DNA from: Sapria himalayana
Taxonomy: Eukaryota; Streptophyta; Magnoliopsida; Malpighiales; Rafflesiaceae
NCBI GenBank assembly: GCA_029783825.1
Contig: JAREIK010000502.1
Coordinates: 21,014-85,013, forward strand
Reading direction: 5' to 3'
DNA: 64,000 nucleotides
Shown: piece after piece, positions 51,601-63,830 of the stretch
How positions within the stretch are numbered: position 1 is the first letter of the stretch
Layout: each line of letters starts with the position of its first letter
Program-made: the position numbers and the translations under genes
The notes under the pieces: generated by a model
Told to the model about the DNA's origin: nothing
The model's database searches: none
What the model saw: only the letters and a program-made list of their open reading frames with translations

Positions 51601-53214
51601 TGTTTTCCATGGTGCTATCATTTATCATGTTGTTTAGATGTTGGGACGTGAGTTTTACCTATTCTAATCATGAAGTCTCTTAGCTTATATATGAGCCAAA
51701 TAATAATTTTGGGTTGAGTTTGGGAGAAGGGTAGGTAGATAAAAAAAGTATAATACTTTATTCTATAACATTTTTGATTTAGATAGAGGATATAAAATGA
51801 TTAAAAATATTTAGAAATTTTTAATATTTATAATCCCCACAATGCCATGCAACACAATTAATTTTTTTCTACCAAAAAATGTTTTATCAACTTCAATTTA
51901 TGATTTTAGCCACAACAATGCAGTTTATTATTACTCTAACAATTCAACTTCTACCAAATTTTTATTAACTATAATTTATACCATTAACAAATGTTGATTT
52001 TGAAGAGTTTGGGTATCTCTGTAACGTTGATGAATTTCATGCAATACAAGAGTATTCTCCTTATGACAACATTCGTTAGGACACCCTTTATTCTGCCATC
52101 TTAATAACATCATCTTTTTACACACTATAATTTTTCTGTGCTCCAATATGTTTATTTTAAACAATTTAAAAAATTAATAAATATGAGGAGTAATTATTAG
52201 TTGAATGTTGTAGCTATTAGTTGAGTACCATAACTATTAGTTGTAACCTACAAGCTTGAATCTAAGTTTCATGTTTCACAAAATTTGTGGCCGATGTATC
52301 TTGTAATAAATAGTAATAAAGAATATAAGAAAATATGAGAAGTATAATGGAAATGTATGTATCATTAATGAAACATTAATTTATAGTACTAGCGAATATA
52401 TGTGAGTACTATTTTATGTGAGTACTCTTTTATAGTTTAACTTTAATATGATATAAACTTATTTACTAATTAATTTTTAGTCCATAACATATATTATTAA
52501 ATATTATTTCATATCTTAATAAAATAAATATAAATTATTATAATTTCAATAACATCAATACAATATAATAAAAAAAAGTAACATATCATAAAAATATAGC
52601 AAAATGAATTATAAAGAACATTAATAAGTTGTAAATAAAAATAAAAATATCAAAACTATTGAGAATTATATTGTATTTTTATATTTTTTTATCTTGAGAA
52701 ATAGGGATGAGATGATTCATATATATTAAGAGTATTTATAGTTTTTTTTATTTATAAGTGAATTTTTATTTTATTTAATAAATGATAATGTCATTTTATA
52801 ATTTTTATTCATAATATTATATTATTGTGAGTTTTTATTTATTTTATTCAGTTGTTTTATTTTTAATGAGAATACTCGATATGTAAAGTTTCATCAATCA
52901 TCTTTATTCATTATGTAAATGCATGAGTTTTAGTTATATATTATTATTATTGAGTATTATTTTTTTATATCATCTTTTTTTTTCATTTTCATGTATTAAT
53001 CTTCATTTTTTCTATATATATATATATATGGACATCAAGATAATGAAAGAAATTTATGATGCTTTAGCAGAATATCTCTTCACTATAGAAGCAGTAGTCA
53101 ATGGCCATTGAAAGCAATTTCCTGCTCTTGTGGAAAATTATAGAAATATACTATTTCTTCTCTATCTCTCTCTCTCTAAACATCATTACTGGCCATATTT
53201 TAGATATTTATTGA

Positions 53215-54420
53215 AGTTGTATGACTATATATAAATATTTGTATAACTATATTTATATATATAATTTATAACTATATAACACTCTATATAATTAAATATA
53301 ACTATATTTGTAAGTATGTATACATATATGTAAATCTATATATTTATTTATAACTTTATATATTTATGTATAATTATTTATATGAATATATCTATATATA
53401 ACAATATGTTTAACTATATAAAAATATATAGAGTGATATATACTATATGTATAATAACATATATCTATAAATAATTGTATCTTATTATATGTAATACTAT
53501 AAAAGCTTTATACATAACTATATTTAAATATATAATTTACAACTTATATTTAATATACATTTGTATATATTAGTATTCAAAAATGTATTTTACTATATCT
53601 ATACCTATACATAACTATAGGTATAGATATATCAAATTATATACATAAATATATATACCTACATGGATAGAAATAAGTTTAACTATATGTGGAGCTATAT
53701 GTATAACTACATGTAAGTATACATGTATGTAAATCTATATACTTGTTTATAACTTTGTATATATTTATGTATAACTAAATATTACTTCTCATATGAATAT
53801 ATATATATATATATAACTAATTGTTTAATGATATATAATTTTTTATAACTATATATATTATATGTATAATAACATATAACTATACATAATTTTATATTAT
53901 TAATGTATAACCTATATTTAAATATATAAGTAACAACATATATATAATATACATTATTATATATTAGTATAAAAAATGTATTTTTGTACATCCATACTAT
54001 ATATAACTAAATGTATAAATATATGAAATTATATGAACAAATATATATACATACATGCATAAATATAAGTTTAACTATATGTGTAACTATATCTATAACT
54101 AAATGTAATAATATTTATAATTATATGTATAAAAACATACAACACAATGTTTAACTATATGTGTATGACATTATATAAATATTCTTATAACTATAAATAA
54201 CTCTATATAATTAAATATAACATTATTTTTAATTATGATACATATATGTATACATATATGTAAATCTATATAATTATTTATAACTTTGCATACATTTATT
54301 TATATTTACTTATAACGACTTGTATGCATATATCTATATATAATTATATGTTAAACTAAATGTAACTATTTATAGCTACTTTTACTATATGTATCTTAAC
54401 ATATAATTATATATGGGATA
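53215..54420 (+). repeat. 540-bp repeat family, about 2.5 copies in Z
   Basis: Inverted relative to 45640-46772, as expected for the opposite orientation of Z. Landmark GTATACATATATGTAAATCT or close variants occurs near 53317, 53720 and 54250. Some copies are shortened by internal deletion. Lies just upstream of the tnp2 pseudogene. Confidence 0.82.
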
Positions 54421-54999
54421 ATATTATTTTGTTGCACCAACTTGAAATAAAATGGCTAAAGATATAATATTAACAATATGTAAGCACATAGCATTAGAAT
54501 GTCCGTTGATCAGGCTCATATATGGTATAATACAAATAAGGGTCGTACTCTTACCTAAACCAAAGCCTTGGGCCTCAGGCTCAAATATGAACTTATGTAT
54601 GACAAAATATATAATATTTGATAGGTTTATATAGAAGAAATTTTTTTCTTTTATATAATTTTTCATTCTAACACTGCACTCTCTGTCTCTCTCTCTCTCT
54701 CTCCCACTCCTCCTTCATACATTATATGTCTTTTTTTTGCTTTCATTTCTTGTGCATTATTATACTTTGCACCCTCAATCTAGTATAACTATGATATCTA
54801 TTAATCTTTATCGTACTACACTTTACATTATCTATTAATATAGATTCCGCAAACGCATTGCATCGATATTCATGATATTTAAATTTTAAATATTCATCTG
54901 TAAGTAATTTTATTTTATTATTTGTATATTTTAAAGTAATATAATGTTTTATTTATAATAATGATTGGCCATTTTTTTTTGGAAATAAAATAGGGAAAA

Positions 55000-57735
55000 A
55001 TGAGCTCAGATCATTAGTGGATGTACATAAGGGTTATTAATGGATTTTTGAATGAATATATCTTGATCGGGCTTGAAACTTTCATCAATTTTTCAAGTAG
55101 TCAATTGAGATTGATGGATGGATAAAAAAAATAAGGGTCCATGTAATCATCGAAAGTGTCAGAATATCCCTTTACATGATGCAAATACTATAAGATATCA
55201 TTTGGGAAAATATTGCTTTGTGCTGAATTATTTTGTTAGGATTTATCATAATTAAAGTACAATGGCTTTGAATATTGACAAAAATGAGGGTATTAGAATC
55301 GTTTGCTTATGGTGAAGAATCATCAAACACATACCATAGAATGATCATGGAAGATGCTTGTGCTGACTTCAATATTGATTACACGGATGAACCACCTAAT
55401 CCTTAAGCTCAGAAATTTTATGAAATGCTTAAAGCTGTAGATAAAAAGTTGTAGCCTAGGTTGTAAAACACATTCACAATTGTCACTTGTGGCTCGACTA
55501 ATGAGCATTAAGTCAGAAAATCATATGTCTGAGAAATTATTTGATCATGTGATAGAACTAATTAATGAGATTTCTTCGGATAATAATTTGATCACTAACA
55601 ACTTTTACAACTACTAAGAAGTTACTACGAGGAATGGGTTTACCAGTGAAAAAAATTGATTTTTGTTTTAATAGATGCATGTTATATTGGGGTGGTGATA
55701 GTGATTTAATTAGCTGTAAGTTTTGCGACCATCATTGCATTAGGAAGGCACCTCGTGTTGTAGAAACGCGAAAAAAATTGAAGGTTGTCTTTAAGAAGAT
55801 GTATTATTTTCTATTAATTCCTCGATTACAAAGACTATATGCATCAAATGCTACAACAAATGATATGATGTGGCATTCCGAGCATGAGGTTGAAGAATGG
55901 GTAATGCATCATCTATCATATTCACCTGCTTGGAAGCATTTTAATTATATACATTTTGATTTTGTAGCAGAAAGTCGAAATGTGACATGTTGGATGTTTT
56001 TTTACAACCTATTATTGCAGAGTTAAATCATTTATGGGATGTTGGCGTGAATACATATAATATCTCAAAGAAGGAAATTTTCATTATGCGGGCAGCCCTT
56101 ATGTGGATAGTAAGTGACTTTCCTACATGTTTAATGTTGTCTGACTGGGGTACTACAGGACGATTCACATGCCCATATTGCATGACAAATATTGATGCAT
56201 TTACCCTCAAATTTAGTGGTGAACAGTCATGGTTTGATAACCATCGTAAGTTTCTACCTACGAATCATCCATTTATAAGAAATAGAACCGCATTTTGAAA
56301 AAATAAAACTGTGATGAAAGTTGCACCAGTAGTTCATTCTGGAGATGAAATTATTACAGAGATTCATAGTTTTGGTTTGAAGAAGGTAACTAAAAAGGAT
56401 GTTACTGGAAGTAATGGACCAATAAGAAAATTATTTGGCTGGAGGAAATGTATTATATTTTGGAGCTTGCCCTATTGGAAGTCCAATTTAATTCATCATA
56501 ACTTAGATTTTTTGCATATTGAAAAAAATATATTTGACAATGTTTTCAATACTATCCTTAATGTAGACGGAAAGACAAAACACACTTTAAAATCAAAACA
56601 AGAGCTGAATGATTACTATCAGCATCCTGAATTGAAACTGAATAAGGAAACAAGAAAATTCCCGAAAGCTTGCTACACACTTGATAAGAAGGCAAGATAG
56701 ATATTGTGTGAATGGGCTAAAATTTTGAAATTCCTTGATGGATGTATCAAATATGGGTAGATGCATGGATATGAATAATATTAAGTTATTTAGAATGAAA
56801 AGTCATGACCGTCATGTATTTATGCATAGATTAATACCAATTACATTCTGTGAATTACTTCCACTAAGTGTTTGGAAGGTCCTTACAGAACTAAGTTTGT
56901 TTTTCAAATAGCTAACTACAACCACAATCAAAAAAGATGACATGGTGAGGCTGGAAAATGATATTCCACTTATTATTTGAAAGCTTGAACGGATATTCCC
57001 ACAGAATTTTTTTGACTCAAATGAGCATTTTCTAGTCCATTTGGCATATGAAGCAAGGAATGTAGAGCCGGTGCAATTCAGGTGGATGTATCCTTTTGAG
57101 AGGTAAATACATATAATTTGTTGTGTTTTATTATTTTGTACTTTAAGTAATATTGTAATTTAATCAAATTGAAACCTAACATTGTGGTTGTAGGTATCTT
57201 GGTAAGTTGAAATTGAATGTTAGAAACATGGAAAAAGTTGAATGTTCAATCTGTAATGCATATTTGGTAGAAGAAGCATCATCATTTTGTTCTTATTATT
57301 TTGATGATAATGTCAATACAAAGAATAGAAATGTGCCACAGAATTATGAAGATCATGTGATGGTAGAAAGAAGAAGCGAGGGTATGGAATTGGCTCTAAT
57401 AGAGTGGCATTTTGTAATAGCAGTCGTGCTTCTAATTCATCTATCTCAAAAATGGTGGGTGAGGCGATCAAACAACAAGCATTGGAAAAAAAAGAACGTA
57501 TTGTCGATATGGAGACCAAAATGAAAAAGAAGGATGAGCAGATAACTAATTTGATGGAAGAAATGCAAGAAATTAAAGATATTAAAAAAGCAAAGCAATA
57601 GCAGATGTCCTATATGGAGTCAAAGTTAGTGGCATTGGTGCATCAAAGAGCATTCAGAGATCCAGCTTTGAATCATCGCAGGAGAGGCTAGCATTCCATA
57701 CAAATTATGAGGATGATTGAGTATGAAAATTATTT
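55000..57735 (+). pseudogene. CACTA tnp2 transposase pseudogene joined to a TnpA coiled-coil tail
   Basis: tnp2 is the catalytic CACTA transposase. The Transpos_assoc domain starts at ATG 55000 (MSSDH, stop, WMYIRVINGFLNEY, SSQLRLMDG). The acidic linker follows (YGEESSNTYHRMIMEDACAD, FNIDYTDEPPNP). Transposase_21 covers 55620-56700 in pieces: KKIDFCFNRCMLYWGGDSDL, CKFCDHHCIRKAP, MYYFLLIPRLQRLYASNATT, WKHFNYIHFDF, MRAALMWIVSDFPTCLMLSD, LIHHNLDFLHIEKNIFDNVF. DUF4218 (56755-57350) has MDMNNIKLFRMKSHDRHVFM and YPFER/YLGKLKLN across a 91-bp intron (57103-57193). Past NVPQNYEDHVMVERR the frame changes and the TnpA tail follows (SKMVGEAIKQQALEKKERIV, MKKKDEQITNLMEEMQEIKD). DUF4216 and the TnpA N-terminus are deleted. 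Numerous stops and frameshifts. Confidence 0.9.
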
Positions 57736-57899
57736 CTGAAATGTTATTTATTTTTGTTTGTGTAACAAATAATTATGATATTTTTTTGTAGGTTTCAATT
57801 TTTTTTATTCTGATTTGTTTTTTGCTTTTCCGATAAATCAAATTATGAATCTTAGTAGGACACATTACTGTGAGAGAAATAAAAAATCCTGATTCAAAG

Positions 57900-58214
57900 C
57901 ATTCAGACATTACCATGGTCCTTCCAATGTAGGAGTCCCATATTTTACCGATTTCAAATTTATCAAAAGAGGGCTAGCTTATCTTATCTTTATTATTCTA
58001 AAAATATTTTATTTTTGCACTATCTTTATCTCTAACCATAATTGCTGTACATCTTTTGGATTTTTGTTGAAGCTACTATGACAATCAACTTTAATTTGTG
58101 TTTGTTCATGCCTTATAATATTTGTTTTAATATATATGTGAATATGTTTTTGTGTCTCTAAATTTTCTTGGGTTGGGTTTTAGCCTATTATAGGTATGTA
58201 AAATCCTATATTAG
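57900..58214 (+). repeat. 3' non-coding lead-in of Z, first cassette
   Basis: Inverted homologue of 42470-42720 in Y (ATTCAAAGC.TTCAGACATT, CATGGTCCTTCC). Ends in the lead-in TTTTAGCCTATTATAGGTAT, after which the CNG slot begins. The same lead-in recurs at 62872 before the second slot. Confidence 0.85.
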
Positions 58215-58387
58215 CAGTAGTAACTGGTGGCTGCGGCAGTAGTGGAGAGCGGTAGTGAAGTGGCATCGGCGGTCAGTGAAAGTGGCAACGGCAGTAGTAG
58301 CGGCAGCACCACCAGTAGCGGCAAACATGACATCAGCGACACATCGGCAACTACGGTAGCAACGGCAGTAGCAGCATCAGTTGCATC
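58215..58387. repeat. GC-rich CNG trinucleotide block of Z, slot 1, left part
   Basis: GGC/AGT/AGC/GCA triplets (GGCTGCGGCAGTAGTGG, AGCGGCAGCACCACCAGTAG). It is interrupted by the hAT at 58388 and continues at 61872. Open frames here are low-complexity artefacts. Confidence 0.92.
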
Positions 58388-61300
58388 TAGAGGTGTCAAA
58401 TGGGCCGGGCCGGGCCGGCCCGAACCATTTTTTTGAGCATGGGCATGCTTTCGTGCCGGGCCAGGCACGGTTTAAAAAAGCCGGGCCCGCTTGGGCCAGG
58501 CCAGGACGTGCGGGCCAGACAAACAATTTTTTTTTAAAATTTATTATTTTAATATTTATTTTAATTATATAAATTATTAAATTATATATAAAATTATAGA
58601 TAATGTATAATATTATATATTTATAATATGAAAATTGTTAAAATTTATTAAAATTACAAAGTTAAAATTATTTTATAATCTAATAAAAAATTAGTTTAAA
58701 ATTTATTACAATTATATAATAGAGTTATAAATTTTTAAATGAAAAATTAAAAAAAATAAAGAAATCAATAAATTATGTTAAAAGAAATTAAAAAGTAAAA
58801 AAACATAAGCAAACCAAATGAAAAATGACCAATCAGCCATTAGATACCGAAGGTCTGAACCAAACAAATTAAAGTTTCACCGTACCGTATAAATAAAACA
58901 TATAATCAATAAAAAACAAAACATCAAAATCAAAAAATAGTAGATCATCATAAATTGTCAATCAGCATATCATGAGCATCATCAGCCACATCATCAAGAT
59001 CAGTATCATATGGATCATCATCATTAGCAATCAACTCCTCCATTATCACAGTGGATGCGACTGCAGTCCCTGTCCCAGTCTCAGCTCCAGCACGATTATG
59101 GATGCTAAACCTCGAATCCTCCCAATCCTTCAAACAAGCCAAGGGCTCAACAATATCTGAACGTAATCTCGATCTCCTATCTGAAATCACGTTCACTGCA
59201 ACAGAAAAAGTAGATTCCGATGCTACGCTCGACATCGGAGGAGTCAGTAGATCCCATGCCATCCTAGATTGCACGGGAAAGGTGGGCTCATATGATTTCC
59301 ACCACTGTAATATATCAAGATTCTTAGTATCAGAATATGATAGGATTGAGCAGTAATTAATATCTAAGTACCGAGAAAGCTCGCTCCTATGTGATGGTCC
59401 ACCCCTACGTTATTTCCTCGCTAGCTGAATAGAAAAATAGTCATCTCCGAACAAGGTATCCATGTCCATAATCATAGTCTCACTACTACCACCACCATAC
59501 CTAGTATCGTAGTATGTGAACAGGTCAGTCAACTTCCTGTGAATGAACCCTTCAGATGTCTCTTCCAGGTTCATGCACGAGGAAATGTAAGTCAGAGTGT
59601 TTTCTACCCCTTCCACCTTAACCCTATGGTCCATGAATGCAGCGAGGCAATAAAGAGATGGAACGGTGAACCAGTACTTTAAGTACTTGGTTTCCATCTC
59701 TACAACTATATGGCTAAGTATCGGGTCATCTCGATACTTCCTAAACATGCTACGAATGTTGCATATGCACCAGAGTGCAATGCAAGTCGTGGGCGTATAA
59801 ACCGACGAACACATGTTCGTCGTGTCATAAAAAATATTCGGGAATTTCATAAATGAAATTCCCGAAGCCCAGTCAGTGTAGTCAATAATAAGTTCGTCAC
59901 TCTTACAATTGACGTAGTCGGATATCACGTGTTTGTATCTAACACGTGATTCAAACATCATGTACGTGTAATTCCAACGATGTCTCACATCCGATTGGAA
60001 TTTCTTCTTCTTAAGATTCGTATACAAATAGAGACTACCAAACTCTTGTTGTCTGTGAGGAGTACGAATATATTTTAGTGTATTACGTATATTATCCAAC
60101 ACGGGGGAACACACCTTCATACCTGCTTGAACAATCAAGTTAATCACGTGACACATGCATCTGACATGAAAAATCTTTCCTAATGGTGTGTCTCTAATAT
60201 TCCTAACAAACATGTTAATCACTACTTCATTATTAGATGCGTTATCGAATGTGACACTAAAAATTTTATTTTGAATTTTATATTCCATAAAGATTTTCAT
60301 CATACACTCAAAAATGGCCGGGCCATCATGAGGATGAAGAATCTCAGAGAATCCTAAAATTTTTTTATTCATAGTCAAGTTAGAATCTACAGAGTGGCTG
60401 GTGAGACATGGATAAGAAAATTCATCGTGACTTGTCCAGATATCGGACGTCACGGACACCACTCAACTATATGCCATAAATTCATTAATTATTTTTTGTT
60501 TTTCTAACTTATATATTTTAGTATATCATTCCTAGATGTGGACCTAGGAATCATACGATAAGCATGCTGAAAATATGTCTGTATGATGCGCACTACCCTT
60601 GGATCTTCCGAAAATCTGATCGGAAGACCATCAATGTGATAAGTCTAGCCATGCCATTTCTACCCAACTCACTGGAGTATATGAGGGGAGTAAACTTTGA
60701 GACTGAACTCGATCTAGTCTCAAAAAATGTAGTGCCAAGTTGGGTTTTCCTAGGATCTAATGAACCATGTTATTTGGTGCATAATTCAGCATGCCTCTTA
60801 AGGTGCTCAGTCCCAAAAGAACTATTACATGTTAAAATTCTCATATAATATTTGCACTGTGTCATTTCTTATTCCTCATCCCTAACATTTTTTTATTTTA
60901 TTATATTAAAATGAGTCCAAACTACAGAAGTCCTCCTAGTTTTTTGTTTTTTAGAAGTTTGGGTTGAGACAACTGGATAAACCAATGTTTCAGCAGTCTC
61001 AGACCTCTGTGTTATATTTTCATTTTCTAAATTTAAATATGTTTCATTAGTATTTGTCATTTTTAGAATTTTTGTTAATCAGAATAGTTATTTAGAGACT
61101 AGATGACTGATTTTAAAATTTTTTATTTTTGGTCTAGAGAGAGAAACTAGACAGAGAGAAAAGTAAAAAAAACTTAAAATAAATTACCCGGTAAAAGCAG
61201 TGAGGCCGATCACGTGCACGGTGCACCATAGTCAAGCTCAAATTCAAAACTCAATTTGAGATTCTCGAAAATACAAGCCGAATGCCAAATCCTGAGTCCA

Positions 61301-61871
61301 CGAGAGAGAGATCGCAATGATTTTTGAGAGAGAAAATGTGAGATCTGAGAGAAAAATATTTATGAAAAACATAAATGTTATAGAGAGGGGGGGTGAATTT
61401 ATAGATTAAAAAATATATTTTTTTAAAATAAGTCATTTTTTTTATTTTTTTAGGGGGCAGAATCATGAGGGCCATTAGATTCTGCCCCTAGCCGTTGGAG
61501 GCGAGATCCAACGGCTGAAATTTAAATTTTTTAATTTTTTTTGCCCTTTGGGGGGGGGGGGGGAATTGGGTCGGCTCGGGGTACGCGGGTCGGGTCCAAT
61601 CAGACCCGACCCGTGGTCTTTTTTGCGGAGGGGCGAAGCGAGGGGGACACGGGACGAACCCGTGCTGGTGTGCCGTGCCACGGGCACCGAACCATGCTGG
61701 TTCAGGAACAGCACGGCACGGGTTAGGCATGGCACGGCACGGCTCGTGCCTTACCCGGGCACGGCATGGGCCAGGGCACGGTAATTTTCCTTGCTGGTCC
61801 GGCCCAGGCACGACTGAACCGTGCCGTGCCTCGTGCCGGGCCAGGCTGGGCCGGCCCGATTGACACCTCTA
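58388..61871 (-). mobile_element. hAT (Ac-like) DNA transposon nested in Z
   Basis: Ends TAGAGGTGTCAAATGGGCCG (left) and, inverted, TAGAGGTGTCAATCGGGCCG (right). The flanking octamers GTTGCATC (58380-58387) and GCTTCATC (61872-61879) match at 6 of 8 positions, a decayed 8-bp target duplication. The CNG block continues across both borders, so the insertion point is clear. Ends are GC-rich with GGGCCGGGCC and CACGGCACGG words; a run of 14 G lies at 61550-61563. The single transposase pseudogene is on the minus strand. Confidence 0.93.
58948..60865 (-). pseudogene. hAT transposase (BED finger, RNase H-like core, hAT dimerisation domain)
   Basis: The intact enzyme would cut and paste the hAT. 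A BED zinc finger lies at 60865-60785 (CKYYMRILTCNSSFGTEHLK, then RHAELC); its second Cys appears as Tyr. A spacer follows (ARLITLMVFRSDFRKIQG). The catalytic region is one long frame, 60462-59410: VSVTSDIWTS, NKIFSVTFDNASNNEVVINM, FHVRCMCHVINLIVQAGMKV, KYWFTVPSLYCLAAFMDHRV. A TAA at 59412 interrupts it, but the same frame continues through ELSRYLDINYCSILSYSDTK, ILQWWKSYEPTFP and the dimerisation motif MSSVASESTFSVAVNVISDR to a stop at 58948. A TGA just before VVSVTSDIW and a frameshift near 60500 break the N-terminal part. Few lesions, so a fairly young loss. Confidence 0.93.
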
Positions 61872-62158
61872 GCTTCATCAGCTGCAACGGCAGCACCTGC
61901 AGCATAAGCTACAGCGGCAGCTGTAGTGGTAGTAGTGGTGGCGGCAAGGGAAGCAGCAGCAACATCGGTAGCTATGGTAGCATCAGTGGCAGTAGCAGCA
62001 GCGGCAGTTGAAGTAGCGGCAGTAGCAGCGACAACACTGGCAGCGACAGAAGTAGCAGTGGCAACAAAAGTAGTGGCTGTGGTATTGGCAGTGGCCACGG
62101 CAGCAGCATCAGCAGCAGGAGTAGCATCGGTAGTGAGAGTAGTAGCAACGGTAACAAA
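61872..62158. repeat. GC-rich CNG trinucleotide block of Z, slot 1, right part
   Basis: Continuation of the block at 58215-58387 after the hAT (GCAACGGCAGCACCTGCAGC and similar). It ends at AACAAATGCGGTATATACAT, the inverted form of the X junction at 24370-24385. Total slot length without the hAT is about 460 bp. Confidence 0.92.
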
Positions 62159-62159
62159 T

Positions 62160-62352
62160 GCGGTATATACATACGTATATAGTCAGTATATGCATACATA
62201 TACTACAGTATTTTATGTACATATATATTGAGTATATATTGTACCAGTATATATGTACACATAATACTACAGTTTATGTGTACATATACTGTAGTAATAT
62301 ATATACGAGTGAAATGCTAGAATATATCTACATATTTACTACAGTAATATAT
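62160..62352. repeat. Palindrome-rich array of Z, slot 1
   Basis: GTATATACATACGTATATAG, TATGTACATATATA and similar words, the inverted counterpart of 24190-24378 in X. Confidence 0.9.
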
Positions 62353-62359
62353 ATTTATC

Positions 62360-62900
62360 AAAACATAGTTTTATTTATTTATTTTGATTTGATTTGGTGG
62401 TTTAAATTCATACAAATATGGTGCCACATTGTTTCCTATACGAATCTTGTATAAGCAAAGACATATTTCAACAAACATGAAGCACCATGACTCGGACAGC
62501 ATTTTCGCAGCTGAAAGTTGGTGGTCAGAGGAGCAGTGGAGAGAAGCAACATCAATGCATTGATAGATTATACTTTATGCACAGTCTGTAGATACATTGA
62601 TTAATAAGATGTAATATAATTTTATTATTTTTTTGTTTTAGTTATTTAAAATATTGTATTAGAATAAGTTATTGAATGATTTTTTTTAATTTAAAATTTT
62701 CATTTATAGTTTCTGTTTTTATTAAATTTAATTTTAAAATATTAAATTATTTTTTAAAATTTTGTTGAAAATGTATGACATTCAACTGTAATTTTTGTTT
62801 GTTCATGTCTATAATAACTATTTTTATATATCTGTGAATATGTTTGTGTTTCTCCAACATTTTTGGGTAGAGTTTTAGCCTATTATAGGTATGTAAAAAG
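62360..62900 (+). repeat. Conserved 3' cassette block and second lead-in of Z
   Basis: Contains the inverted forms of AAAAATCCCTTCACT-type and CAATGTATCTA-type landmarks (ACATTGATTAATAAGATG). It then carries GTTTGTTCATG and TTTTAGCCTATTATAGGTAT, which lead into the second CNG slot. Confidence 0.88.
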
Positions 62901-62904
62901 CTTT

Positions 62905-63172
62905 TATCATCAGCGGCAGCCGCGGCAAGCGGCGGCGGTAGTGGCGGTCGTAGTGGTGGCGGTAGCGATGGCAGTAGCGGTAGTGCCAGAGGCGGCGGCG
63001 GTGGCGCGCCGAGACAGTGGCGGTGAAAGCGGCGACAACGGTAGTAGTGGCAGTGACGGTAGCAGTAGCAGCGGAGACGGCAGTGGCCATAGCAGCAGTG
63101 GTATTGGCAGTGACAACGGCAACGGCATTAGTGGTAGGAGTGGCAGCGGGAGCAGCAACAACAGCACCAAAA
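62905..63172. repeat. GC-rich CNG trinucleotide block of Z, slot 2
   Basis: GGCGGTAGTGGCGGTCG, AGTGGCAGTGACGGTAGCAG and similar triplets, about 265 bp. Low-complexity open frames on both strands are artefacts. Confidence 0.92.
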
Positions 63173-63175
63173 GAG

Positions 63176-63375
63176 ATATATACGTACGAATAAAGTCACT
63201 ATATACATACATTTAATACTGTAGTATTTTATGTACGTATATAATGAGTTTATTTGTACTTAGTTTATATTTACACATAATACTACTATTTATATGTACA
63301 TATACTATAGTAATATATATACGAGTGAAAAGATAGTATATATTTACATATATACTACATGATTATATATGTATC
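63176..63375. repeat. Palindrome-rich array of Z, slot 2
   Basis: GATATATACGTACG, TTTTATGTACGTATATA and TATATGTACATATACTATAG words directly after the CNG block. Confidence 0.88.
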
Positions 63376-63830
63376 AAAACATAACTTTTTTTGTTAATTT
63401 GACCGAGTTGTTTAATTTTCTTACGGATATGATACCACATTGTTCCTCATACAAAGCTTCTATAAGTGATTGGATTTTTAACTTAACATAACGTGACGTG
63501 ACTCGGACAGCTTTGTCGTAGTATAAAAATGATGATCGGAGTATTAGAGGGAGAGAAAGCAACGTTAATGAATGGATATTTATACATTATGTACTATCGG
63601 TAGATACATTGATGAATAAGATCAAATAAAAGTTTTATTTTTTGTTTCAATTATGTAAAATATTGAATTTACATAAAGATTTTAAATGATTTATTTTTGT
63701 TTATTATAAATTATGTATAGTTTCAATTTTATTTAATTTGATATAAAAATATTAAATTATTTAATTAAAAAATTTTAAAAATTTTAAAATTTTTAAATTC
63801 TAAAATTATTTTTGAAAATATAATGGCTAG
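63376..63830 (+). repeat. Conserved 3' cassette block of Z, distal copy
   Basis: Inverted homologue of 38780-39230 (Y). Landmarks are GATATGATACCACATTGTTC and TAGATACATTGATGAATAAG. It directly precedes the 3' subterminal repeats, as in Y. Confidence 0.88.

Larger units (their letters stand above)
48661..53200. other. AT-rich 5' interior of Z, no gene recognised
   Basis: The first kilobase is the inverted counterpart of 34180-35280 in X. The remainder contains microsatellites, a possible LTR-like segment (50590-50790) and a tRNA-like segment (51490-51600). Short open frames such as 52164-51976 (minus) carry no motif I recognise. Confidence 0.6.

Noticed and set aside
54424..54666. 80-codon minus-strand frame and its plus-strand shadow
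   Set aside because: No recognisable domain; lies in non-coding DNA just upstream of tnp2 in element Z.
57207..57524. Plus-strand frame as an independent gene
   Set aside because: It is the last DUF4218 exon of tnp2 running out of frame into the TnpA tail.
60564..60848. 94-codon plus-strand frame in the hAT
   Set aside because: Antisense shadow of the BED-finger region of the hAT transposase.
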